Part shown: positions 20,254 to 28,622 of the stretch, one piece after another
Layout: the number at the start of each line of letters is the position of its first letter
Numbering within the stretch: the first letter of the stretch is position 1
From: Actinomycetospora sp.
Lineage (GTDB): Bacteria > Actinomycetota > Actinomycetes > Mycobacteriales > Pseudonocardiaceae
NCBI GenBank assembly: GCA_029266415.1
Contig: JAQSWW010000089.1
Span: 1 to 37,897, forward strand
Direction of reading: 5' to 3'
DNA length: 37,897 nt
Made by a program: the position numbers and the translations under genes
Notes under the pieces: generated by a model
What the model saw: only the letters and a program-made list of their open reading frames with translations
What the model was told of the DNA's origin: nothing
Database searches by the model: none

Positions 20254-21078
20254 ATGACGATGCCGTTCTACGCGTCGGTCGACCAGCTGATGCGCGACCG
20301 CTCGGAGCTCGCGCGCAAGGGCATCGCGCGGGGCCGCAGCGTCGTCGTGCTGGCGTGCGCCGACGGCGTGCTGTTCGTGGCGGAGAACCGGTCGAACTCG
20401 CTGCGCAAGGTCTCGGAGATCTACGACTCGCTCGGGTTCGCCGCGGTGGGCCGGTACAACGAGTTCGAGAACCTGCGCACGGCCGGCATCCGCTACGCCG
20501 ACGTCCGCGGCTACTCCTACGACCGCCGCGACGTCACCGGGCGCTCGCTGGCCAACGCCTACGCCCAGATCCTCGGGGCGAGCTTCATCGAGCAGCAGAA
20601 GCCCTTCGAGGTCGAGCTCTGCGTCGCCGAGGTCGGGCCCACCCCCGACCGCGACCAGATGTTCCGCATCACCTACGACGGCTCGATCTCCGACGAGCCG
20701 CGCTTCGTGGTCATGGGCGGCACCACCGAGCCCATCAGCGCCGCCCTGCGCGAGTCCTACGAGCCCGACCTGCCGACGCGCGACGCGCTGCGCATCGCCC
20801 TCGAGGCCCTGCACTCGCAGAACGGCACCGGGACCTCGGCGTCGGGCTCCTCGGCCGCCACCAGCGCCTCCGACGACCGGCGCCTCGGCGTCGACGCCCT
20901 CGAGGTCGCGCTCCTCGACCGCACCCGCCGGCCCCGGCGCGCATTCCGCCGGCTCACCGGCGCCGCCCTGGCCGCGCTGATGCCCGGCGACGAGCCGGCG
21001 GCGGACGCCGCGGCCGGCGACGACACCGGCGCCGGCGACGAGGTCGCGGGCGCCGGCGGCGCGGACCCGCAGGCCTGA
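20254..21078 (+). CDS. prcA: 20S proteasome alpha subunit
   Basis: PrcA forms the outer gating rings of the 20S core and binds the C-terminal GQYL tail of ARC. The 274-residue protein starts [20 protein letters not shown]. The N-terminal octapeptide acts as a gate, and [27 protein letters not shown] is the conserved alpha H0/strand region. [21 protein letters not shown] and [11 protein letters not shown] are typical. The last 50 residues form an Ala/Asp/Gly-rich acidic tail not needed for the fold. ATG 20254 is preceded by ACCCAGGAGCGCTCCCC. prcA is the end of the dop-pup-prcB-prcA unit; the next gene on this strand is pafA, beyond two antisense genes. Confidence 0.97.
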   Translation: MTMPFYASVDQLMRDRSELARKGIARGRSVVVLACADGVLFVAENRSNSLRKVSEIYDSLGFAAVGRYNEFENLRTAGIRYADVRGYSYDRRDVTGRSLANAYAQILGASFIEQQKPFEVELCVAEVGPTPDRDQMFRITYDGSISDEPRFVVMGGTTEPISAALRESYEPDLPTRDALRIALEALHSQNGTGTSASGSSAATSASDDRRLGVDALEVALLDRTRRPRRAFRRLTGAALAALMPGDEPAADAAAGDDTGAGDEVAGAGGADPQA

Positions 21079-21107
21079 GCTCGCCCCGTCAGACCTCCGG
21101 GTCAACG

Positions 21108-21120
21108 GGTCGAGCTCCGC
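21108..21120 (-). repeat. Inverted copy of the GCGGAGCTCGACC repeat core
   Basis: GGTCGAGCTCCGC is the reverse complement of the core of the direct repeats before dop. The neighbouring bases GGAGACG also recur. It overlaps the last base of the stop codon of the PAP2-diacylglycerol kinase gene. Confidence 0.6.
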
Positions 21121-22631
21121 TACGTCTCCGGAGCCCGGTACACGGGCACCGGCTTCGGTGCGATGCGGAAGGTGAAGCGGTCGGCGTCGGGCTGCACCTC
21201 GCCGTCGGTCGCGAGGCCCACGGGCGGGCCCACGACGCGCACCGACAGGCGCGTACGCGTGCCCGCCACGTACACGCGGCTGCGCGCCAGGGTCCCGCCC
21301 AGCACCGAGGCGACGAACCGGGTGCGGGAGAACGGCACGTCGGCACGCAGGTAGCGCACGTCGAGCACCCGGGCGTCGAGGCGCGGCCGGAACAACGGGG
21401 CCATGCCGCGGGGCTCGTACCCGCCGTTGCCGACGAAGAGCAGCCAGATGGTGCGGCGGCGCCCGTCGAGCTCGACGACCAGCGGCGCGGCCTCGGCCAG
21501 CACCCGGACCAGGGCGAACGCGGCGCTGGGCCACTTGCCCCAGCGCCCTTCCCAGCTCTCGCGCAGCTTGACCATGTCGGGGTAGCCGCCGAGGCTCGCG
21601 GTGTTGACGAACGCGACGGTCCGGTCCGCCGTCTCGGGCCCCTCGATGTCGACCAGCCCGACGTCGACGAGGACGGCGTCGCCGTCGCGGGCCGCGGCGA
21701 GGGCCGAGTCGGAGTCGTCGATGCCGACGTCGCGGGCGAAGTGGTTGAGCGTGCCCTCGGGCAGGACGACCAGGGGGACGCCCCGGCGCTGGGCCAGGCC
21801 GGCGAGCGCGGCCACGGAGCCGTCGCCGCCGGCGACGCCGATCGCGCGCGGGGCGGTGCCGTCGGGCGCGGGACGGTCGAGCGCGGCCTCGACCTCCTCG
21901 ACGAAGTCGATGCCCGGCTCCGGGACGATCACCTGGGCGCGCGGGAGGACGGCGTGGATCTCCTCCGACGGGCCGGGGACGTCCTCCGCCGGGTCCTCCC
22001 CGGTCACCCCGACGATCTGGCCGAGGGTCTCGAGCGCCCCGGGGGTGCCGGCCGAGCGGTTGGCCACGATCACGACGCCCGAGCCGTCGCCGAGGGGCGG
22101 CGCGCCGCCGGCCGGGCGGGCCCGCGCGGGGGCGTGGCGCACGACGGGCCACCAGCGCCGGGTCAGCGCGGCCACGCCGACGCCCAGCGCGGCGCCGGCG
22201 ACGACGTCCGAGGTGGTGCGCTCGCCCAGCCAGACCCGCGCGCCGGACACCCCGGTCGCGAGCGGGACGAGCGCGGCGCCGAGCAGCGGCGACTCCAGGG
22301 CCGCGGCGGTGACGAACGCGACCGAGGACGCGGCGTGCGTCGCGGGGAACCGCTGGCCCCAGGACGGCTTCGGGACCGCGCCGATCTGCGACCCCTGCTC
22401 CGCCACGTGCCGCAGGACCCGGGGGAGCAGCGGCTTGGCCAGCGTGTGGGCGATGGCGGAGGTGGCCGCCGCGGCCATCACCCCGCGCACCCCGGCGCGG
22501 CGGCGCGGACCGCGGCCGGAGGCGAACAGACCGCCCGCGATGGTCGCCCACAGCAGGCCCCGGTCGGCCGTGCGGTCCAGGCGGCGCAGCCAGCGCGTCC
22601 CGGCGGGGGAGCGGAGGTGCGGGGTGGACAC
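21120..22631 (-). CDS. PAP2-like and diacylglycerol kinase fusion, with degenerate phosphatase motifs
   Basis: The 503-residue protein fuses a PAP2-like membrane domain (about 20-165) to a diacylglycerol-kinase-type lipid kinase domain (about 183-500). The kinase shows the nucleotide loop VAGGDGSVAA (267-276) and PEGTLNHFARDVG, both intact, so a lipid or sphingoid kinase activity is plausible. The PAP2 motifs are broken: motif 1 KX6RP reads KPLLPRVLR, motif 2 PSGH reads PATH (96-99), and the catalytic His of motif 3 is Arg (ARVWLGERTTSD, residue 138). The fusion is therefore probably phosphatase-dead. GTG 22631 is chosen; a TTG at 22640 overlapping the stop of the next gene would add three residues. 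It is transcribed with its intact paralogue and is antisense to the proteasome genes. Confidence 0.85.
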   Translation of the reverse strand: MSTPHLRSPAGTRWLRRLDRTADRGLLWATIAGGLFASGRGPRRRAGVRGVMAAAATSAIAHTLAKPLLPRVLRHVAEQGSQIGAVPKPSWGQRFPATHAASSVAFVTAAALESPLLGAALVPLATGVSGARVWLGERTTSDVVAGAALGVGVAALTRRWWPVVRHAPARARPAGGAPPLGDGSGVVIVANRSAGTPGALETLGQIVGVTGEDPAEDVPGPSEEIHAVLPRAQVIVPEPGIDFVEEVEAALDRPAPDGTAPRAIGVAGGDGSVAALAGLAQRRGVPLVVLPEGTLNHFARDVGIDDSDSALAAARDGDAVLVDVGLVDIEGPETADRTVAFVNTASLGGYPDMVKLRESWEGRWGKWPSAAFALVRVLAEAAPLVVELDGRRRTIWLLFVGNGGYEPRGMAPLFRPRLDARVLDVRYLRADVPFSRTRFVASVLGGTLARSRVYVAGTRTRLSVRVVGPPVGLATDGEVQPDADRFTFRIAPKPVPVYRAPET

Positions 22632-22636
22632 CGTGC

Positions 22637-24229
22637 TCAACGGGCGGTCGCGCGGTGCGGCCACAGCGCCTCGTCGCGCCGGTAGACCGGCACCGGGTGG
22701 TCGGCGACGGCGTAGCGCAGGCGCTGCCCCCGCGCGACGACCTCCCCGTCCGCCGCGACCTCCACGGGTCCGTCGAGCAGCTCGATGTCCAGCGACCGCA
22801 TGGCGCTCTCCTGGTAGATCCTGTTGTGGCCCAGCACGCCCGTGGCCAGGGCGATGAAGGCCCGGGTCCGGGCCAGGCGCCTGTCGGCGCGCAGGTAACG
22901 GACCTCCAGCACGCCGGTGTCGAGGCGGGGCCGGTACGACGGCACCATCCCGGTCGGCACGTAGGGGCCGTTGCCGACGAACAGCATCCACACCGAGCGC
23001 TCGTCCCCGTTGAGGCGGACACGGATGGGCCGGCTGCGCGCCAGCGTCACCAGCAGTGCAGCGACCGCGGACGGCCACTTGCCCCACGTCGGCTGCCACT
23101 TCTCGCGCAGCCGCACCATCTCGGGATAGCCGCCGAACGCCGAGGTGTTGACGAAGACCACGCGCTTCGGGTCCTCGCGTCCCTCCAGGTCGGCGTGGAC
23201 GCGCAGCTCGCCGAGGTCGACCGCGACCGCCTCGCCGGCGCCGGTGGCGTCGACGGCCTCCTGGGTGTCGTAGACGCCCACGTCGCGGCCGAAGTGGTTG
23301 AGCGTCCCGGCCGGCACCACGGCCAGCGGCAGGTCGAGGTCCTCGGCGACGCGCGCGGCCCCGGCGACCGAGCCGTCGCCGCCGGCGATGCCCAGCGCCC
23401 GCACGCCCGGCTGGCGCGCCAGGTCCGACAGGGTGTCGACGAGGTCCGCGCCGTCCTCGAGGCGCACGACCCGCGCACGGGGGAGGGCGGAGCAGAGCTC
23501 CAGGTAGGGGTCGACGCCCGGGCGCCCGGAGCGGGTGTTGACCAGGATCGCCAGGCCCTCGCCGTCGGGCAGGCTCGGCGCGCCGGACACGGGGCGCGCG
23601 GCGGCCTCGTCGATGTCGCGCACCGGCAGCCAGCGGCGGGTGGCGAGGGCGGCGAGCGTCCCCAGGCCCGCGCCGGCCGCGACGTCGGTGGTCCAGTGCA
23701 CGCCGACGTGCACCCGCGAGTAGGCGACGGTCGCGGCGAGGGGGATCACCCAGCTCGCGGCCTTCGGGCTCTCCATGGCCACCGCGGTGGCGAACGCGGC
23801 CGCCGACGCCGCGTGCCCGGAGGGGAACGACGACGAGGTGGGCGGGAAGTCCAGCGAGCGGTACTCCGGCAGCAGCTCCGCGGCGGGCCGGCGGCGCGGC
23901 ACGAGCGGCTTGAGCACGCCGTTGGCGAGCAGGCTGGCACCGGCGATGGCGAGCACCCCGCGCAGCGCGCCGCGCCGGGTGTGGCGGGTGCCGGCCGCGA
24001 GGACGCTCGCGACCCCGAACCAGAGCTTGCTGTGGTTGGCCGAGCGGGTGAGGGCGGCGAGGGCAGGGTCGGCGGCCGTGTAGGGCAGCGTGCCGATGGC
24101 GGTGGTGAGGCGGCAGTCCTGCTCGTTGACGTCGGCCAGCCGCCGCCGACTGTCCCGCGCGCCCTGCCGCACCCGTTTCCGCACGCCGTGCGAGAGGTCG
24201 GAGGCCAGTGCGTGTCCGGGGAGCGCCAC
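22637..24229 (-). CDS. PAP2 phosphatase and diacylglycerol kinase fusion, intact
   Basis: The 530-residue protein has the same two-domain plan as its neighbour. The PAP2 domain (about 40-200) keeps all motifs: KPLVPRRRP (107-115), SFPSGHAAS with His139, and SRVHVGVHWTTD with His178 and Asp182. Multiple hydrophobic segments place it in the membrane. The kinase domain has GIAGGDGSV (280-288) and PAGTLNHFGRDVG. Such fusions could both dephosphorylate and phosphorylate lipids, perhaps in polyprenyl or phosphatidic acid turnover; the substrate is not known. GTG 24229 lies 7 bases after a TACGGT -10 box. It is divergent from pafA with 91 bases between starts. The two paralogues are probably a tandem duplication. 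Confidence 0.87.
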   Translation of the reverse strand: MALPGHALASDLSHGVRKRVRQGARDSRRRLADVNEQDCRLTTAIGTLPYTAADPALAALTRSANHSKLWFGVASVLAAGTRHTRRGALRGVLAIAGASLLANGVLKPLVPRRRPAAELLPEYRSLDFPPTSSSFPSGHAASAAAFATAVAMESPKAASWVIPLAATVAYSRVHVGVHWTTDVAAGAGLGTLAALATRRWLPVRDIDEAAARPVSGAPSLPDGEGLAILVNTRSGRPGVDPYLELCSALPRARVVRLEDGADLVDTLSDLARQPGVRALGIAGGDGSVAGAARVAEDLDLPLAVVPAGTLNHFGRDVGVYDTQEAVDATGAGEAVAVDLGELRVHADLEGREDPKRVVFVNTSAFGGYPEMVRLREKWQPTWGKWPSAVAALLVTLARSRPIRVRLNGDERSVWMLFVGNGPYVPTGMVPSYRPRLDTGVLEVRYLRADRRLARTRAFIALATGVLGHNRIYQESAMRSLDIELLDGPVEVAADGEVVARGQRLRYAVADHPVPVYRRDEALWPHRATAR

Positions 24230-24236
24230 GGCACCG

Positions 24237-24242
24237 ACCGTA
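24237..24242 (-). promoter_or_regulatory. Predicted -10 box (TACGGT) for the PAP2-diacylglycerol kinase pair
   Basis: On the minus strand TACGGT ends 7 bases before GTG 24229, again leaderless geometry. Its distance to the pafA -10 box is 66 bases, so the two promoters share a small regulatory region. Confidence 0.5.
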
Positions 24243-24308
24243 GTGATCGCCCCGCGACGGCCGTCGACCCACCGCTTCCGAGGGGGCTCATCCGCCGGAT
24301 CCCTGGCC

Positions 24309-24314
24309 TAGGGT
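24309..24314 (+). promoter_or_regulatory. Predicted -10 box (TAGGGT) for pafA
   Basis: TAGGGT ends 6 bases before ATG 24321. The six bases GGAGGG between them resemble a ribosome site but are too close to the start to work, so a leaderless message is likely. Confidence 0.6.
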
Positions 24315-24320
24315 GGAGGG

Positions 24321-25679
24321 ATGCAGCGGAGGATTTACGGGGTCGAGACCGAGTTCGGTGTCACCTGCACCTTCCACGGCCAGCGACGCCTCTCTCCCGA
24401 CGAGGTCGCCCGCTACCTGTTCCGCCGGGTGGTGTCGTGGGGACGGTCGTCCAACGTCTTCCTCCGCAACGGGTCGCGGCTCTACCTCGACGTGGGCAGC
24501 CACCCCGAGTACGCCACCGCCGAGTGCGACTCGCTGACCCAGCTCGTGGCCCACGACAAGGCGGGCGAGCGGATCCTCGAGGACCTGCTGCTCGACGCCG
24601 AGCGGCGCCTCGCCGACGAGGGCATCGGCGGCGACATCTTCCTGTTCAAGAACAACACCGACTCGGCGGGCAACTCCTACGGCTGCCACGAGAACTACCT
24701 GGTGGGCCGGTCGGGCGAGTTCTCGCGCATCGCCGACGTGCTGCTGCCGTTCCTCGTGACCCGCCAGCTCATCGCGGGTGCGGGCAAGGTGCTGCAGACC
24801 CCGCGCGGCGCGGTGTTCTGCCTGTCGCAGCGCGCGGAGCACATCTGGGAGGGCGTCTCGAGCGCCACCACCCGGTCGCGCCCGATCATCAACACCCGCG
24901 ACGAGCCGCACGCCGACGCCGAGCGCTACCGCCGGCTGCACGTCATCGTCGGCGACTCGAACATGAGCGAGGTCACCACGCTGCTCAAGGTGGGCACCAC
25001 CCACCTCGTGCTCGAGATGATCGAGCAGGGCGTGCAGTTCCGGGACTTCACGCTCGACAACCCGATCCGCGCCATCCGCGAGATCAGCCACGACCTGTCG
25101 GGCCGCCGCCCGGTGCGCCTCGCCGGCGGCCGCGAGGCCAGCGCCCTGGACATCCAGCGCGAGTACCACGCCCGCGCCGTCGAGCACGTCGCGCGCCGCG
25201 GGTCGGACCCCATCACCGACCGTGTCGTCGAGCTGTGGGGGCGCACGCTGGACGCGGTCGAGCGCCAGGACCTCTCCCTCATCGACCGCGAGATCGACTG
25301 GGCCATCAAGCACCGCCTGGTGCAGCGGTACCGCAGCAAGCACGACCTCGGCCTGTCGAGCCCGCGCGTGGCCCAGCTCGACCTCGCCTACCACGACATC
25401 CGGCGCGGCCGCGGCATCTTCGACCTGCTCCAGCGCAAGGACATGGTCGACCGCGTCACCGACGACGGCGAGATCGAGGCGGCCAAGGACACCCCGCCGC
25501 AGACCACCCGCGCCAAGCTGCGCGGCGACTTCATCGCCGCCGCCCAGGCCGCCGGGAGGGATTTCACCGTGGATTGGGTGCACCTGAAACTGAACGACCA
25601 GGCCCAGCGAACCGTCCTCTGCAAGGACCCCTTCCGCGCCGTCGACGAGCGGGTCGACCGCCTCATCGCGACCCTGTAA
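24321..25679 (+). CDS. pafA: Pup-protein ligase
   Basis: PafA activates the C-terminal Glu of deamidated Pup with ATP and joins it to substrate lysines. The 452-residue protein shares the Dop fold but lacks the Dop loop. It starts [16 protein letters not shown], with Mg-binding Glu residues at 9 and 11. [17 protein letters not shown] carries the catalytic Asp near residue 57. It contains [19 protein letters not shown] and [24 protein letters not shown], and ends [18 protein letters not shown]. Length and motifs match M. tuberculosis PafA. Here pafA is separated from prcA by two antisense genes and is followed 90 bases later by a Ser/Thr kinase gene, not directly by pafB. Intact PafA and Dop imply that pupylation itself can proceed. 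Confidence 0.97.
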   Translation: MQRRIYGVETEFGVTCTFHGQRRLSPDEVARYLFRRVVSWGRSSNVFLRNGSRLYLDVGSHPEYATAECDSLTQLVAHDKAGERILEDLLLDAERRLADEGIGGDIFLFKNNTDSAGNSYGCHENYLVGRSGEFSRIADVLLPFLVTRQLIAGAGKVLQTPRGAVFCLSQRAEHIWEGVSSATTRSRPIINTRDEPHADAERYRRLHVIVGDSNMSEVTTLLKVGTTHLVLEMIEQGVQFRDFTLDNPIRAIREISHDLSGRRPVRLAGGREASALDIQREYHARAVEHVARRGSDPITDRVVELWGRTLDAVERQDLSLIDREIDWAIKHRLVQRYRSKHDLGLSSPRVAQLDLAYHDIRRGRGIFDLLQRKDMVDRVTDDGEIEAAKDTPPQTTRAKLRGDFIAAAQAAGRDFTVDWVHLKLNDQAQRTVLCKDPFRAVDERVDRLIATL

Positions 25680-25769
25680 CGGAGGCCACGTCGACGGCGT
25701 GCGTCGGGGGCGCGCGAGGTACCCACCATCGCACTGACGACGACGCCCGAGGACGGCATCAGAAACTCC

Positions 25770-27560
25770 ATGGAGCACCAGCCCCGCACCTCCCGCCTGC
25801 ACAGCCCGGGTCCCGCCCCGAGCACGCTGCACGACGCCCCGCCGACCCCGGTCGACACGTCGGTCGTGGGCACCGTGCTCGGGGGGCGTTACCGCATCGG
25901 TGAGTGCATCGGCTCCGGCGCCATGGGCGTCGTGTGGACGGCCTGGGACCGCCGGCTGCGGCGCACGGTCGCCATCAAGCAGCTCGCCGCCCGCGGCCCC
26001 CGCGACGCCGCCGAGGAGCGCGTGGCCCGGGCCCGGGCCATGCGCGAGGGGCGCATCGCCGCGCGGGTCGTGCACCCGCGGGCGATCGCGGTGTTCGACG
26101 TGGTCGTCGACGACGCGGGCCCGTGGCTGGTGATGGAGTACCTGCCGTCGCGCTCGCTGGCGGCGCTGATCGCCGAGCACGGGCCGCTGGAGCCCGCGGA
26201 GGCCGCGTGGGTGGGTGCCCAGGTCGCCGACGCGCTCGGCGCCGTGCACGAGGCGGGCATCGTCCACGGCGACATCAAGCCGGGCAACGTGCTCCTCACC
26301 GACGACGGCGTCGCCAAGATCACCGACTTCGGGGTCTCGCGGGCCACGTGGGACACCACGTCGACCGGCGGCGGCACCGTCGCGGGGACGCCGGGGTACT
26401 TCGCCCCCGAGGTGGCCCGGGGCGGCGAGCCGACGCCGGCCTCCGACGTGTTCTCCCTCGGCGCGACGCTGTACGCGGCGGTCGAGAACGAGCTGGTCTG
26501 CGGCCGGCACGACAACACGCTGGCCGTGCTCCACGCGATGGCCGAGGGCCGCCTGCGCCCGGCCACCCGTGCCGGCGTGCTCGGGCGGCCGCTGGCCGCG
26601 ATGCTGCGCCTCGAGCCCGAGCACCGGCCCGGCACCGTCGCGGTCGGGCGCGCCCTGCGCCAGCGCGCCGGGGCGAACCCGTCGATCCCGGTGCCGCGCG
26701 CGTCCTCGGGGCTCGCGGCGGCGACGGCCGACGTGCCGGCGCCCCGCGCCGACACCGCGGACCTCCCGGCCACGGCCGAGGGGTCGGTCGACGGGGCGGA
26801 CGAGCCGGCCACCACGGCCGCCCGTCCGACGCCCGCCGCCGCCCCGGGCCCGGTCGGGCCGGCCGGTGACGTCGGCCGTCCGGGCCGGGCCGGGGGTCTC
26901 GCGGCCGCCGCGGCGGCCTCGTCGACAGCCCGCCCCGCCCTCACCACGCGCCGCACCGCGACCGGCGGTTCCGACCGCAGCCGGCCCTCGCGCTTCGGTC
27001 CGCGTCGTGGCCTCGCGACCGTCGCCGCCGCGTCCGGCCTCGTGCTGGCCGCCGGGATCGGCGTGGCCGTCGCCGCGGGATCGGGCGGCAGCACGGTCGC
27101 CGCCCCGCCGCCCGGGCCCGTCACCTCGACGCCGGCCGAGCCGGCACCCTCCGACCCGATCGGTGGCGCGGAGGCGGCGCCCTCGCCCACGACCGCCCCG
27201 CGCGCGGCCGCGCCGCTGTCGCCCGTCGACCCGGCGGCCCCGGCGCCGACCGACCCGGGGGCGGTGGTCGTGAACTACTACGCCACGCTGCCCGGTGACA
27301 TCGACGGCGCGTGGGGCGTGCTGTCCGACCGGGCCCGCGACGACTCCGGGGGCTACGACGGCTACCGGCGCTTCTGGTCGGGGATCCGCGACGTCCGGGC
27401 CACCAACGTGGCGGTGCGCGGCGACACGGTCACCGCCGAGATCCAGTTCATCACCAGCAGCGGGCGCACCAGCCGCGAGAGCTACCGCTTCGTGCTCGAG
27501 CGGGCCGACGACGGGCAGCTGCGCATCCAGCGGGCCCAGCGCAGCTCGGAATCCATCTAG
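25770..27560 (+). CDS. Membrane Ser/Thr protein kinase (non-RD, HGD catalytic loop)
   Basis: The 596-residue protein has a cytoplasmic kinase domain (about 40-310): P-loop GSGAMGVVW, VAIK Lys70, the catalytic loop VHGDIKPGNVLL (Asp168, Lys170, Asn173), DFG at 186-188 and a GTPGYFAPE APE motif. The Arg of the usual HRD is Gly, so this is a non-RD kinase, possibly not controlled by activation-loop phosphorylation. A disordered Pro/Ala-rich linker leads to one transmembrane segment near 412-435. After a second linker, an extracytoplasmic domain near 500-596 (VVVNYYATLPGDIDGAWGVLSD) resembles NTF2-like sensor folds. It lies between pafA and pafB, normally adjacent genes. The substrate is unknown; the start could be further upstream. 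Confidence 0.9.
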   Translation: MEHQPRTSRLHSPGPAPSTLHDAPPTPVDTSVVGTVLGGRYRIGECIGSGAMGVVWTAWDRRLRRTVAIKQLAARGPRDAAEERVARARAMREGRIAARVVHPRAIAVFDVVVDDAGPWLVMEYLPSRSLAALIAEHGPLEPAEAAWVGAQVADALGAVHEAGIVHGDIKPGNVLLTDDGVAKITDFGVSRATWDTTSTGGGTVAGTPGYFAPEVARGGEPTPASDVFSLGATLYAAVENELVCGRHDNTLAVLHAMAEGRLRPATRAGVLGRPLAAMLRLEPEHRPGTVAVGRALRQRAGANPSIPVPRASSGLAAATADVPAPRADTADLPATAEGSVDGADEPATTAARPTPAAAPGPVGPAGDVGRPGRAGGLAAAAAASSTARPALTTRRTATGGSDRSRPSRFGPRRGLATVAAASGLVLAAGIGVAVAAGSGGSTVAAPPPGPVTSTPAEPAPSDPIGGAEAAPSPTTAPRAAAPLSPVDPAAPAPTDPGAVVVNYYATLPGDIDGAWGVLSDRARDDSGGYDGYRRFWSGIRDVRATNVAVRGDTVTAEIQFITSSGRTSRESYRFVLERADDGQLRIQRAQRSSESI

Positions 27561-27613
27561 GCCTCGATCGGACGCGCCGGGCACCGGCGTTCGAACACGT
27601 GCGCGAGGCGTCG

Positions 27614-27619
27614 TAGGCT
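27614..27619 (+). promoter_or_regulatory. Predicted -10 box (TAGGCT) for pafB
   Basis: TAGGCT ends 7 bases before GTG 27627. No PafBC-type TTGTC motif was recognised upstream by eye. Confidence 0.5.
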
Positions 27620-27626
27620 CGCCCGC

Positions 27627-28622
27627 GTGACGACCAGCCCGTCCGCGCGTGCCGAACGCCTGGTCAACCTGGTGCTCTGCCTGCTCTCGACGCGCCAGTA
27701 CCTCAGCGCGGAGCGGATCCGGGCCACCGTGCCGGGCTACGCCGACGTCGCCTCCGACGAGGCGTTCTTCCGCATGTTCGAGCGCGACAAGGCCGAGCTG
27801 CGCGAGCTGGGGGTGCCGCTGGAGACCGGGCGGTCGTCGCTGGCCGAGCCGATCGACGGCTACCGGATCGCGCGGGGGGACTACGAGCTCCCCGACATCG
27901 ACCTCGCCCCGGACGAGGCCACGGCGGTCGCGCTCGCTGCGCGGCTGTGGGACTCGCCGGCGATGGCCGGGGCGGCGCGCACCGCGCTGCAGAAGCTGCG
28001 CGCCGCCGGGATCGCGGTCGACCCGGACGCCGCCTCAGCCGTGCAGCCGCGCCTGCGGGCCACCGAGGCCGCGTTCGCGCCGCTGCTCGCGGCCAGCCGG
28101 GCGGGGCGGGTCGTGACGTTCACCCACCGGTCCCACCCCACCGCGGAGGCCCGGACCCGCACCGTCGAGCCGTGGGGCGTCGTCTCGTGGCGGGGACGGT
28201 GGTACCTCGTCGGCCACGACCGCGACCGCGACGACGTGCGCTGTTTCCGCCTCTCGCGCATCGGCGACGACGTGCGGGCGGTCGGCGCACGCGGGGCCGT
28301 GACGCCGCCGCCGGACGTCGACCTGGTCGCGATCGTCGCCGCCTCCGCCGGCCCGCCGCCGGCCACCGGCCGCGCCCGCATCCGGCTCGCCCCGGGGCGC
28401 GCGGCGGGCCTGCGCCGCAGCGCGCACCCCGATCCCGGGGGCGACCCGGACGTCGTCGAGATCGACCTGTCGCGCGTCGACACCGCGGCCCGATGGATCG
28501 CCGGGCACGGCCCGGACGCCGTCGTCCTCGAGCCGCCGGAGCTGCGCGCCGCCGTCGTGGCCCTGCTGCGGGGCTCGCGGGACCGGACCCCCGAGGCGGC
28601 CGACGCCGGGAGCGCACGGTGA
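27627..28622 (+). CDS. pafB: PafB, WYL-domain transcription activator subunit
   Basis: PafB and PafC form a DNA-damage-responsive transcription activator that works with sigma-70 polymerase independently of LexA; single-stranded DNA has been linked to its activation through the WYL domains. The 331-residue protein starts with a winged-helix region (ERLVNLVLCLLSTRQYLSAERI) and EAFFRMFERDKAELRELGVPLE. Its WYL domain contains VVTFTHRS, RTVEPWGVVSWRGRWYLVGHDR and DVRCFRLSRI, and the C-terminal WCX part includes ARWIAGHGPDAVVLEPPEL. All family features are present. The GTG at 27627 follows the -10 box by 7 bases. The stop overlaps the pafC start (GTGA, 28619-28622), so the two subunits are made in step. 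Confidence 0.95.
   Translation: MTTSPSARAERLVNLVLCLLSTRQYLSAERIRATVPGYADVASDEAFFRMFERDKAELRELGVPLETGRSSLAEPIDGYRIARGDYELPDIDLAPDEATAVALAARLWDSPAMAGAARTALQKLRAAGIAVDPDAASAVQPRLRATEAAFAPLLAASRAGRVVTFTHRSHPTAEARTRTVEPWGVVSWRGRWYLVGHDRDRDDVRCFRLSRIGDDVRAVGARGAVTPPPDVDLVAIVAASAGPPPATGRARIRLAPGRAAGLRRSAHPDPGGDPDVVEIDLSRVDTAARWIAGHGPDAVVLEPPELRAAVVALLRGSRDRTPEAADAGSAR

Noticed and set aside
18810-22685. Plus-strand open frame of about 1290 codons through pup, prcB and prcA in another frame
   Set aside because: Arg/Pro/Gly-rich shadow. The true genes have active-site residues in their own frames.
17329-23022. Minus-strand open frame of about 1900 codons spanning dop, pup and prcBA
   Set aside because: Composition-driven shadow crossing several intact genes, with no coherent domain.
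24288-27584. Minus-strand open frame opposite pafA and the kinase
   Set aside because: No domains, and it mirrors strongly conserved genes on the other strand.
27591-27606. LexA-like TCGAAC-N4-GCGCGA upstream of pafB
   Set aside because: Only the left half-site is good; the right half has two mismatches, so it is unlikely to bind LexA strongly.
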